DNA of 64,000 bases from Membranipora membranacea (lineage: Eukaryota; Bryozoa; Gymnolaemata; Cheilostomatida; Membraniporidae): NCBI GenBank assembly GCA_914767715.1, contig OU612074.1:3239501-3303500 (forward strand), given 5' to 3'. Under the pieces are notes generated by a model. That model searched no databases and had not been told where the DNA came from. It saw nothing but the letters and a program-made list of their open reading frames with translations. Of this stretch, positions 1 through 12,900 are shown one piece after another (positions within the stretch are counted from its first letter, which is position 1; every line of letters starts with the position of its first letter). Both the position numbers and the translations under genes were made by a program.

Positions 1-444
1 ATTAGGAGATAGTTCAATCAGTTAGTGTGACTGTTATTGCCAAAAAAGGTCGGTGCTACAGGGGTATTAAATACGAGTCTGTTTGTGGATTTAGAATAAA
101 ATATCAGGCTGCACCAAAGATTTTTTTTTTCTGTTTGTTAATTTTATTGGCATAATTTTCATTTGATGAGAATGTTTTACAAAATCAGACTTCCCAGAAA
201 AGAAAAAAAACGGAAAAAAAACCAAAAAATAAGATAAATCAAAAGACATGTGATCTTGTCAGTCTCTCTATAATTCAATATATCTCATGAATTATTTTAT
301 TATTATTAATTATTTAAATATCTGAAAAATGGATTTTAGCAGATAATTATCATCAACATTATAATATTTTTTGAGTTACTTCCCATGTCCCTTGGAAAAA
401 TGACTCGAACAGAGTTTTGCTTTTCGTTTACATTGATGTTATAG

Positions 445-2915
445 AAGCACTATTATGACCATAGAGTTATTATATACTCTAGAGTAGACAATGCAGTGCT
501 AAAAACGTCCAACTTAATTATTGCGAAATCCATGACACAACACGATCTGGTTGGGCATGGCTAGTGCCTGTATCATATAACTTATCATTGAGAATATGCG
601 TATTGGGCATGGCAATTTAGATTTTTAGAGCGCTTTAGGCTTTTTATCAGAAAAATTTTCATGGGATACCGTGTAGATCACTTGCAGGTATTTTCACTTT
701 CAATTCCATGACGCAGCGGAAACTGGTTGTGCGTGAATAGTGCATGAATCATTGATTTTATCATTAAAATCATTAAAATATTAGAATTGGACATACAAAT
801 TTAGTTTATGGAGCACTTATAGCCATTTTATCAGATAATTTCACATGTAACACCATTTACATCACCTGCAGGTATTTTCTCTTCCAGTCAGTTTAACAAT
901 TTCTTATTCTCCCTTTAAAATAAGCCAAATATCAACCGCAAGTACATGAGCTTAAATCGCAATGACAGGGCCAGCTGGTTTCTGCCACTTGCCAGGTATT
1001 TTGCTGTCTCTCTAACTAATATGTTGTACACTTAGTCTGTTTATTTATCTGCTCAGTTCCAGCTACTGACGATGAATTGTGATAACATGGGGTAAAAGTA
1101 GCCTGTGGATAAACGATTGGAGGTGAAAAGTTTTGCATCTTGTCTTTTTGGAGCATTTTTAGCAATATTTTTGTAAAACTTTTCATGCCACACTTTTAGA
1201 TGACTTGCAAGTGATTCTTTTCAGGAGCAGACAGGAGACAAAAAGATTTGTGTTATCCCCTTAAAACGCCAAAATCTCAACTGCAAACACACCATCGCGA
1301 TAAATTCACATTTACCTGGTTAGCCGGTTTTTGGCCCTGCAACTTGCCTGCCAGCCAGTTAAACTGTGTCCTGTCTCTTTAACTAAAATGTTACACACTC
1401 AGTGAGTTCATTTTATCTGTGAAGTATAATGACTTCCAATTATAGTAGATGTGCAAGTAACCCGTGGCTCAAAATTTTCATCTTAAAGATTTCAGTTTTA
1501 GTTTGGCTATGTCATTAATTCCCTCTCCTGGGTGGCCAATCGTTTTTGTATTGCCAAAACTATTCAAGCCAACACAGCAGGTTAAATCAATAGATTCATA
1601 AACTCCTCTGCTGAGTCGCTGAATAACAAGAAAACGTCGAAAGGACAACTCAAGATACGAACTTGTCCAGATTGACTCTAGATTTTCTTAAATTCCCTCA
1701 CTCAGCCTGGAAAATTGTATGAAAATGACAATCAGTTATCAGATAGAGAGAGACTGTTTTATTGTGTGTCATCAATGATGAAGCAAAATTATGGTGACTG
1801 TAAGAAGGCGTTATCATTTGGGAGTCTGATACTTAAAAGGTATGAAACTGCTTAAAAATCGAGTTGTGCGGCACTTAGCTGATAAAAATGTTTTCCTACC
1901 TGGAACATAATGTTTGTTAAAAATATGCTTTTCGTCATTAATAAAATTTGCTGCAGTACTAAAAATTCGGTCTGAGATCATAAGGGAATGTCACAGCTGT
2001 ATGAGATAGAAAAAGGAGATAATAGCTACGATCTCTCCTTGGCCGTGCAAGAGTTAAACCAAACTTATGAATTATATAATAAAATCGGTAATATACAATT
2101 ATGGAGAAAACACCATAATATTTCGTCTTTGCAACTCAAATCTTCTGTTACTGAGGGCGTAATTAGAGTCTTTAATAATATTTCATCTTTGGGTACAATG
2201 TGAATTCAAATCTTTTAACCAATGTTATATACATCATTGGTCCAAGTCTTTCTATTTGCACTCACTACTACGTTCTACCAACTGTCAGAAAACTATACCC
2301 ACAAGACTGATATTAACATGGTTATATTAGTGCTGAGAAAGCCGATATAATTTTGTTCTCTCACCGATGTTTGTGAGAAATATTTCTGATTTCTCACCAT
2401 ACTCAAAATAAGAGATCATTTGGTTCAGGGGGGGGGAGGGGTGGGTGTAATGCAATTTTTGCTGATGTTTGTTTATTTGTAAATATAAACATGAACATCA
2501 TATACAGACTGGACACAGCTAATATGGCTGGCAAGTGGCAGTGATAAAAATTAAGCTAGCCTGGTAGTTTCTATTTCATCACATTGATATGTTTGCCGTT
2601 AAGATTTTGGCTTATATTTTAATGGGAAAACATAGACACATTTTCCACTGGCTGCGAGTGAAAATACCTGCAAGTGACCCACATAGTGTGTCATGAAAAT
2701 TTTTTCGGAGAAAATGGCTATTAGCGCTCTAAAAATCTAAATTTCCATACCCAATACGTATAATCTCAATGATAAGTTATATGATACAGGCACTAGCCAT
2801 GCACAACCAGATTGCGTTGTGTCATGGATTTCGCAATAATTATGTAGGACAAAACCTGATGCTATTTTTGTACACATTGTCCACTCTAAAGTATATAATA
2901 ACACTATGATTATGA
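445..2915. repeat. Large widely spaced inverted repeat (fold-back element), window start
   Basis: The stretch from about 445 to 1010 returns as its reverse complement at about 2520-2915. Examples are the blocks around 506-705 and 2655-2860, which share a motif ending in CCATGACACAA. Inside the left arm a roughly 180-bp unit recurs at about 525-690 and 706-875, with a weaker third copy near 1140-1215. The segment 900-1075 is echoed at about 1237-1440. I see no transposase. This looks like an old non-autonomous fold-back element that also expanded by tandem duplication. The sequence between the arms (1441-2510) has no recognisable gene; the 71-codon frame at 1988-2203 shows no domain. Confidence 0.7.
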
Positions 2916-3592
2916 CACAGTATGTAAATTTCTTCTTTACAATCTTTGAGAAAATTTTGTCTAATTATAGTTGGCGTAGTATCCTGAACCGAGTTTACGA
3001 ACTCGCAAAGTATAGGCAAAGTCCCTTGTAAATAACATGAGAACGCATATGGGAGATTTCCTCATGCAAAAATTGTGTATTGCTGGTTTTGAGCCAGGTT
3101 ACTACAGTTGTGGATGCATATATTTTTAACAACTGTAAGGTATCTTGTATAGTGAAATCAAAATAATGCCAGTCGTAATAAGAAGGGGCAACATCAAGGT
3201 AGAAGTAACGGGTGTGAGATGATTTACAAAGTTGTCTATCAAGCTAGCATAAATTCCACAGAGCAGCCAGAGAGGAACTCACAAAAAGGTTAGGCATATA
3301 GGGCAATAAGGAACTGTCAGGAAAATTTAGAACCATCACTTGGGAATGATGATGCTGATCGAGAAATTTAAGCAAATGTACGTGGCAATGCATTAGTTGA
3401 AAACCAAATATTTGTCAGGGAATTTGTGATGGATGGGCATTCAAGGGCAGTTCACTGGCTTCAAGTGGGTATGCATCGGGCAAAATACAGAGTACCATGA
3501 TTCCTGTTAGAAGTTAACTGTTGTTACATCTTGATATATATAGTTTACCATGGCAACAGCAATCACATCCTACTTGTGTGATTGAGCTAAAT

Positions 3593-4124
3593 CAGGGCTG
3601 CCCAACGAGTGGCCTCCGACCCAATTTTATGCGGCCCCTGACCCGTTTGAGAAAACCGCGTAGTCGCAAAAACAATTTTCATCCCTTTATTTATTACATT
3701 CCTCATTTGTACAATAATAAGGAACGCTTTATACCTAGTCACAGTATTTTGGTATTCCGCAACCATTGCATTTGAGTGAGCTCCAATAAAGAAATTTCCC
3801 ACTGCAGAGATGAAAAATAAATACAGAACAGTAATGACAGACACCCTCTAATGCAGCAACTACGACTGACCACTTCATCAACTAAGGCAGACATTTATGG
3901 CATTGTAAAGAACAGCAAGTACCAGGTTTTACATAAACTATTTGTATGTATCATGTCATACAGGCCTCAGTGAAGGCATTTGAAACTGTGACCTGTTCGT
4001 GTGATACGTGTCATGTATATTCCATAAAATAAATTCAATGCAGGGAATACTGCACACCAATATATGAAAGGGACATTGAACTATTCGGATGCGGCCAGCT
4101 CAATGAAAAGGTTGGGCACCTCTG
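3593..4124. mobile_element. Non-autonomous hAT-type element (MITE), 532 bp
   Basis: The left end reads CAGGGCTGCCCAAC and the right end, reverse complemented, reads CAGAGGTGCCCAAC, giving a 14-bp terminal inverted repeat with two mismatches. Flanking octamers are AGCTAAAT (3585-3592) and ACCTAAAT (4125-4132), matching at 7 of 8 positions. An 8-bp target duplication and CAG-type ends are hallmarks of hAT transposons. Short frames inside (3521-3775, 3587-3844) show no transposase, so this is a deletion derivative moved in trans. Confidence 0.85.
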
Positions 4125-4132
4125 ACCTAAAT

Positions 4133-6370
4133 CAAGACCTTATGTTTGAGTACTGTGTGTCCTCGTTTCTGCTTCTGCTTTGAGTGAGTTACCTTTTTTA
4201 TACATTTATTGTTTGATGCTTCATTTGGTCAAGAGAATTGAGTTGCTGGTTTCTGTTATGAAAGCTATACATATAAAACATCAAAACTTTTTTTTAATTT
4301 ATCTAAAGTTATAAAACTGTTAAACAGGATGACTCTTCTTCTTTTAGGTAATTCCAAACCAGGAACACCGGCTTATTGTACCAATCTACCAATTCAAATA
4401 TTGTGAAGGTATAAATTTGAAGGTCATCATTTTATCATTGTAGTTATTGTAAAAACATTCATTACCTATCATTACCTATCAAATTCTTTATGTTTTAAAG
4501 TATGGTTCTTTTCGCCAGCTTCATAGCTCTCAGGAGTTGTTTAGTTAAGCTTAGGTAATTCTATACCTTTAAACCGAAAGCCTTCCAACTCAATATATTT
4601 TAGTGTTTAGCAAGCTATATAGGTCTCACTTGAAAGCTCAGCTACAAACATCCAAGTTCATAGCAGGCCAATGTATGCAACAATTGGACAAAGCTTCCAA
4701 ATGATCTAAACTTTGTTGGGAGGATCACTTAAACATGGCTGTAAAATTAGCAATACATGATATGTAACCTAGCTTTGTGTTAATCATTTGTAAATGTTCA
4801 TATCTCGCCTCGCCTTGTTTGCAGCCCCAATTGCCTAGCATTACGTCATATCACAATTATCATAGCCTCTATCAATACCAGTGCCGTCAAACTCTCATGT
4901 CGTCCTGGTTGACTCACACTAAGCCCACGGGCAGTAAATTGCGCTGAAATTAAAACTGGAAAGCAGCAGCAAAGCATCCACTTTTGGTGGTGACAAATTG
5001 ACAATAAATTGGAAGCTTGAGAAAATATGCAGATCCCAAATCACAAACAAGCAGCATTCTAACAGCTTTGTCTGTGCATATTTTTCCCCACCCACAGACC
5101 CTGTAGATCCCTAAACTTGTGTTCATGATTTGCCTTCATGCACTATAAATCTGGTCTCCAAGCCTCTCATCTTAAAATGCATCATTGCCCGGCAGGGAAG
5201 TTATCAACATTTTCATGCTGGCCCCTTTAGTTGCTGGTACACGGGACTTAATCCCTGGCTTTCAAACCCAGGACTTCTTAGCATTCGTGATAATAAAGGT
5301 GTCCATTATGACATCACCACTCATTTTTGTCAACAGCTGGAGGAGGAGGAGGGAGTAGCATCAGATATGGGTATGTGATGCGTTTGCAGGTCCTATTATG
5401 ATGTTTTTGAAGAGAAGTGATATAATTTAGATTTGACAGATGATGTTCCAGAATCAGTCAGATTCCAATGTTCAATGGTTTGAAAATAACCCGGTCAATG
5501 TTTCAGTCTTTTTTCCTCTCGGTGCCAATTCATTAATGCCACTACCATTGCCATTGCTTAGCTCAACGTAGTAAAACTCTCAATGAACTACCAAGTCTTG
5601 GTTTAGCCAAGAGTTATACTGACATTTTTCTATGTTCTGAGCTCCACTGTTACTTGGTCAGTGGTAAAGCAATGAAAGGAAGGTATTGACCTTTTGCACC
5701 CCAATATGTATGTAGTTGTTGGTTAGCCAATCAGGACCACATGCCAGACTTCAAAGTAAATTTTTAGACACGAGTCTACATAGACTGTGCTCTATTCCAG
5801 ATATATCAGGAGGGGGGGAGGCTGTGAATCAGGGAGGGCCAACTCCAAAATATGCAACAATTTCAATCTAAAAAATCCATTTTGCAAAATGTTAATTACC
5901 TCTAAATGTCAGATTGTCATAAAAATAACTCCATTTAATTTGATTTATATGCATTAGAGGCTTGCCATCTTCCCTGATTAGCAGACTGGTTGGTATTATC
6001 GTAGTTGTTGTATACTGCATTAATCTCATAACATTGCATGCATAAAAATGCTGTTCATAATGTTGAAACATGTTGCACTAAATCAATCTTTCCCCTTAAT
6101 TTAAATCACAATAACTGCAATTTGTTTTGCTCTATTTCAATTTTCATAAAGAAAATGTCAAACGGGAATGAAGATTTGTAAATTAAGCGACAAATATAGC
6201 ATTGACTTCAATCTGTTGGATGAACAGTACGGTTAAGCGTTGATGATTATCTGTGTAATTCGACAACCTAGATGTGAAATGATTTTTGGGAGAAAAGATT
6301 AGAAGAAAGTAAAACTTAGTGTCTATAGCTATTACGACTGTCAAGACGTATTGGTCTGACATCACATATG
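4133..6370. other. Gene-poor stretch
   Basis: Apart from short AT-rich low-complexity tracts and a G-run near 5810 I see no domain, RNA gene or repeat boundary here. If the PAN-domain gene extends leftward, its 3' untranslated region or last exon could lie at the right edge (about 6.37-6.50 kb), but I could not prove it. Confidence 0.4.
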
Positions 6371-6372
6371 CT

Positions 6373-6498
6373 AAGCTATCCCACCAGCATTAGTCCATAG
6401 TCCCATAGTAAAGCCTAGCAGGGGTGGTCTAACATAGTATCCGGCGCTGACAGACTGATGTATTACGGGAGCCCATATCATTGAAACGCTGCTCTGCA
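6373..6498 (-). other. Candidate terminal exon of the PAN/FN2 gene
   Basis: On the minus strand a polypyrimidine tract ending in TTTGCAG lies just before 6498 and is followed by an open frame of about 40 codons in phase 0, ending at TAG near 6373. A good acceptor plus an open frame suggests an exon. However, the FN2-like exon upstream ends in phase 1 with a T, and joining that T to the first two bases here (AG) would create TAG. Either an intervening exon is missing from my model or this is not the next exon. No domain is recognised. Confidence 0.25.
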
Positions 6499-6987
6499 AA
6501 GGAAAAAAAAAAGAGTCTCAATTACAACATCAGGTACTCAACTCATTATAATATATTAAAAACACTCATGACTACCACATATCTAATTTTTTGGATACAT
6601 CAAGTTAACCCTCAATTACTAATGATAATATGACATAAATTTATGTGCAGGGATCAATGACGAGTTTTTAAGCCAAATAGTAAGAGGCTCTGTAGACCTC
6701 ATGAAGGGTTCCTGTAAGCTGTTGATATCATTGTGTATGAACTGTAAAACAAGGCTTTATCACAATGTATATATTTGGCTAGGAAGGAATTTCGACCGCA
6801 GCCTCAAACTTATAGTTGACTATATGTGTCAGCTGTCTGCTCCACATGATTGGAATCGAGACATGCGCTCCCCTCATATAACCGTTTATCATTCTATGAG
6901 AGCCTAGTTTCCTTAGCAAAGTCCCTGTCATTATTATTGGCTATGTTTCAAGTTTCCAGTTGACAAATTTTGGCTACTCACATTAAC

Positions 6988-9900
6988 AGTATTCCCAGCT
7001 ATTCCCATGTCCTTTACCACGAATATCAGAAATGAAACACCATGGACTGGCATGAGTAACACTATTACACTGTATGTATATAACTCCCCTGTACTCAAAT
7101 GGAATGAGGCAGGGTGTGCCATCTCTTGCCTTAACTGTAAATAATAAAAATTTTTATGTACGCACAATGATCATGAACATAGAGTTGTTGTAAGAAAGTG
7201 GTCAATGTTGCTGCAAGCAAATTGACCCTCATTGATAGCTAAAATGACCTTAATGTATTGCCTATTCAAACTGTTTACTCCAATATCATTTTATCTTTGT
7301 GACTTGTTGAATCAGTTTAGGAGAGAATATTTCCACGCATTATGGGACAAAAATACCTCCTAGTCACAAAATATTTTACCTTCTATCTGCAAACCAACCT
7401 TCTGCAGGTATCTTTGTTGTTTTCACATATACACTTATGTCTCCACTAGTTCTAATACTTTCTGCTGTGGATGCTGTCTGGCAGATATTGTCACTTTGGT
7501 TCCATATGAATGCTATACAAGATTCTTCAATGTTGCAGATAGCTTGGCAACAGGAAAGGGTTTGACATGATGCTTGGTTAGACTTTTGTTGTAGTAAATC
7601 AGCTCCACTATATTGTGTGTAAATCTCAGTGCCTAAAACAAGTTCATGAGATTATCTTTATTTTGACTTTGGAAAGAAACCAGATGACTCAGAAAAGCAC
7701 CACCAAAATTCCTTATATATTTTCGATCTTGACTTCATAAATGATTGAAATAGATTAAATTTTTTAATGATATGTCCGCTTATAAAATACGTTGTAGTGA
7801 TACAATGGCTTTTTGTAGATTATTAGTTTAAGGTTCTGCAAACGACTAATCAGAATATCTGCAACATATATCAGTGGACAGTTGACGTCCAAATTAATGT
7901 GTTATCTGAACAAAGACTGAATGAAGAGATTGGTAAACAACCGAACACAAGAAATTCCATGATGGGTAAAATCGATGCTGAGATGATGATATTATTATTA
8001 TTATATTATTAAAAGTCAGAGGCGTCATGAATTAAATGATCTTTGTCAAAATTGAAATTTTAATGATGAAAAGTTTTAATTTCACATACAGATTGACTTT
8101 CATCAATTGAGCGTATATACCAATATGACCTTTGACGGCAGCTACCGTTTGTGTCCCCTTGCAAAATTTCACGAGCTGCCCAAAATTCCATCCTAGTGTC
8201 ACAAGTTTTCCATTTTGAATTTCTCACATACAAAAGACCGTTTAAAGTAGCAGACAACCACAAAAGTTATAGTTTGACATTTGATGCGTAATGATGTACT
8301 CCTTCTAAGTTTGGATGTTAGAAATGAATATTAAATTTGTATTAACTTTTTAATTTCAATCACAAACTATCTTCCACCTTTTTGTTTCAGTACAAGTTCC
8401 CATACTCTCAAAATAAATATATTATTGGAAAAGTATGATGTACAGAAAAATTTCTAGAATCGAAGCAGTGGTCTTTTATTAGTGGCAATCTCAATACATA
8501 AACAGTCAACTCAGTTACAAAATCATCCACCAAAACAATTTACTATGCTTTCAATAACACTTTATACTTTATACATAATATATACTTTTATTGTCAATCT
8601 ACAATCATCTTTAGGAATGTTTTTCATGCAGTGACAGAACAAAAAAATAACTTAAGCGGAGAGAAAAAGAAAAAAATACACAAGTAATAGAAATTAATAG
8701 GATTTAAAGTGTTTTGATAGTTGTTGTTTAAAATGAGTAAGTTTGGTTGCTGAGCGTATCTGAATTGGTAAAGAGTTAAAAGTTGTAATGATTTCTTGTC
8801 TTAATTGATCGCTGTGATAATGTAATAGATGCTTGTCTCTAAAAAAGGTTTTAGAGCTAGCTGGAATAAATCCTTCCAAGAGGAAGTCGGGTGCCATCAA
8901 ATGCAAAATTTGAAAACCAAAAATACAGGTGAAATGACCAGCAAGGAGAGGAAAAGGAATCAGACCAAGAGATGTATTTAAATCTCTTGTATGTATTAGA
9001 TGATACGGTATGTGGTTGACATTTGCTACTAGGCGGAAAGTTCTCTTTTGGAGCAAGTATATTCTTTCAAGAATATATTGTGGTGATAGGTTGCCATATA
9101 AGCGGATGCCATATATCATATGACAAAAGACATACTGGAAATAAAAGTTACGAGATGATTTACTATCTAGGAATGCCCTGCATTTCTGGAATAATGCCAG
9201 ACTTTTGTTTATTTTGGTGCAAATCTGGTCTACATGATCATCCCATGTCAATGAGCCATTCAAAGTAAAACCAAGGAGTTTGGTATTGACATTTCGATTA
9301 AGTTTTTTATGGTTAATTTTTAGATCTGAATCTAGAGGTCTGGCTCTATGAGAGGGTTGTATAAGCATATAGTGAGATTTTTTATGTTTAACAACATCCT
9401 ATTATTCCTACACCAATTTTCTATCAAGTGAAGATCAGTATCACATAAATCATTAAGTGTATCAAAGTTTTCAGATTTTGACGCGAAAACTGTATCATCA
9501 GCGTAGGCAAATGCCTTGGAATATAATGTGTAGAAAAAAGATCATTGATGTATATGAGGAATAAACTTGGTTCCAGAATTGAGCCTAGGGGGACACCAAT
9601 GTCTATTGGAAGAATTTTTGAGCTTCTTGCACCTTGTTGTGTAGCTACAAATTGTGTCCTATCTGTTAGGAAAGATTTTATGAGAGAGTGCAGTTTGCCC
9701 GTTAGACCGTTCATTGTCAATTTTCTCAGAAGAATTTTATGGTCAACGCAGTCAAAAGCTTTTTTGAAATCCAAAAACATCATAGCAAGAAATTTACCAT
9801 CTGATCTTGCTGACAAACAGTCAGAAATGAGTTTGTGTAGAGAATCAACACAGGAATAACCTTCTCTAAATCCACATTGTAATTTGTGAAGAAGTTTGTT

Positions 9901-12900
9901 TGTGGTGAGATATTTTTGAATTTGAGAATTCACATGTTTCTCAAAAATCTCAGATAGCACAGGAAGTATTGATATAGGGCGATAATAAGATGGATCTTTG
10001 ATATCTCCACCCTTATGAATAGGAATTACTCTAGCGATTTTCCACTGTGAAGGAAATACACCCTCTATTAATGCTCTATTGAACATTTTAGTTACAATGT
10101 TGCATATGTAACAAATTTCTGGAGTCAAGCGAGTCAATTGAGAAAAAGTTTTGGATGTCACTGGTCTAATCATGTTATATGCATTGAAATGAGGGATGTC
10201 TTTGGTTATGGATTTTGCAATCGATGTAAAGTGTCTGTTCAATTCATCAGGGGATCAACCCCCAATATTAATTATATCTGAAATAACCGATTTTTTTCTT
10301 TCTTAATCAAATTTGTAACACAATTGCGTTGAATTTTGTATTCTTCCCATTTGCCCTCTCCCTTCAATCTATTACGCAAATGCATGTGTGATTTTACCTC
10401 ATCATCTAACCATTTGGGCAGTTGAGCAGTTTTTACAAATCTTTCTTGGTGATGACAAGTGTTTTGATTAATGAACTATATGTGTCATTAAATCTTGCAT
10501 ACATACGGTCTACAGTATTCTCACACAATACATAATTAAAGTGAGGGCCCGAAAAAAGGTCATGTATATTCTGGTTTGTAAATTTGGAATAGTCATTGAA
10601 TTCAAATTCTTTTTGCTTTTACCTTTAATGTGGAAAATAAAAACTTAATGAAAATTAAGTAATGATCACTCATTCCATATTTTATAATTCCACTCTCTGA
10701 TTCATTTGAGGGCAAATTTGTGTATACATGATCGATCAGGGTGCAAGATGTTTCTGTAACTCTTGTTACAGAAACATCCATATACAGAAACATCTATATA
10801 CAGGAGGCTGTATATAAACAAGACTAAACAACTTTTCTTTGTACTTGGCTTTACTTTGATAGTTATAGACTCAGGCATGCTATTGTCAAAATCTGTAAGA
10901 TGTTCGAATTGCAAGGATTCACGTATGTAGACAATAAGACCACCACCGTAACCATATCCCCGATCTCTCCTAATCACCTGATAACCTGGCACCGCATAAA
11001 TACCAACACCATCATGCTCATTCAAAAATGTTTCTGCTAATCCCAGAATTGCGAATTAACGTTGATGCAAAATTGATTTTATCTCCTCTATTTTGCTGGT
11101 AATTCCACGGACATTCAAATAATATGCAAATTCAGAATACATAATCTTATTTTCTCAAATTGACGTTTAACACTTTGTGATTGGAGACAAATGCCATTTT
11201 TAATAGACAAAAGAAAATTATCACGAGAATGGAACTTAATTTGGAACATTCTCATTGGTTTGCCCTCCTTAAAAATTCTTTCTGATGAAGCATGAGGGTA
11301 GAGCACTTTTATATCATTTATTACTGTGCTGTCCTCAGCATCTAATGGGACACCTTTCAACATACCCATATTTTCTGTCAAGGACTTCGGGCCGATTGTT
11401 TGGCGTATAATTGATCCACCAAATAAATAAGTGGTCCAATTGCGTAGGTAGGATGTTGTTTTTTGTTTCTTGGTGGTTGAACTGTATCATAATTTTGGGT
11501 TTGTTTGTATTGAAGTTATATCTGGTAATCTTTTCTATTATGATGGGCCCAAAGGTTTTGTTGAGGGTGCGTCTGATGGTATCCTGGTTAAAGTTGCTGT
11601 AGGTCATGGAGTCCTTCTTAATATCTATGACAAGATTGTCTAAAGGGCGGAAACTGTTGTCTATTTTTTGTTCTTTAGGGGGTTGTGTCCTTGTGTTGGG
11701 TTGATTGTTGCTCAGTGACTTATATGGATTTTTAGTTCAATAGCAGTAGGAATTATCATCTCCTTATTTTTATTGATATTTAAACCAGAGTTATTACCCC
11801 ACAAATTTTATATACATATAGAAAGTCTTTTGTTCTACTAAACAAAATCCACGAGGGATTTAGAAGAATAGAAACAAAAGACAGTGGGTATTCTAGTTTG
11901 TACCAACTGATGTGTCTTTTTATTGAAGCCCAGCAGTTTTGAAATCGACACACCGTACTAAAATCAAGTGTCAATGCCAATTCCATGTATCCAATTTGGC
12001 CCTCAAATTGATGCCACATCGATATATTGAAACATTGTGATTTTGAAATAGAATTTCGATGCACAAAAAATGCTGCTTTACCGAACTATTACTAAGCAAA
12101 AGTATCAGAGAAAATGTTCATTGTGACATAAATATTGTATCATTGTATTGTGTTGAGTTTGAGGCCTCTATTATGATTCACCACTTTTGATTGTTTCAAC
12201 TTCTGGTAAACAAAAGAATCCTTTATCTGCTGTGCCTATTTAAATTCAATAGAGGATAAATTTAGCATGTCAGCTTGCATCAAAAGTTTATATGAGAAAA
12301 CTGAGTATAAAATTTAAAAAAATGCTGCATTAAATGAAGGGAAATTGCGATAGAGTGAACCTAATGAATTCATTGATTGGCATCATCACAATGAGGTCAC
12401 ACAAAAAATTGGACGCTTCTAGTATTTGTAGAAATGCATTTTAATTGAGTCATCTGGTTCTAAGACGACTTTTCGCCAACATTTCATCATTTTTTACTAA
12501 ATTAAAAATTGTTTGCATTCATTTCGTGAATTAAATTGTAATAATCCATCAAGCCTGGATAATAACTTTCAGTTAATTCTTGTTGGTTTCTGCATCAAAT
12601 TAAAGAAATGCAGGGGGAGATAACGAGGAAACCATATAAGCTCATTGATGTTGTTCGTTGAAGAAGTTGATCGTCATCTTGGTCATCTCGATTCCGCTTT
12701 TTAGAACTTAAAGAACTTGTTTGTTAGCTTGTTAGCACGATGTCACGCACAACAATCATTCATTCAAAAATTTTACCCAGTTCATAGCAGCCATTGGGTT
12801 TAGGGGCTGCTGACTGCCCTGTGATGCAGAACCAAAGCTGATACCTTGGATTTGGAATATGTTGCCCACTTGTAAAGGTCAACTGCATCTCGGTTCGTAT

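Noticed and set aside
8060-8263. 67-codon minus-strand frame with several Cys and Trp
   Set aside because: It overlaps the edge of the inverted repeat at 8240 and lacks a usable acceptor.
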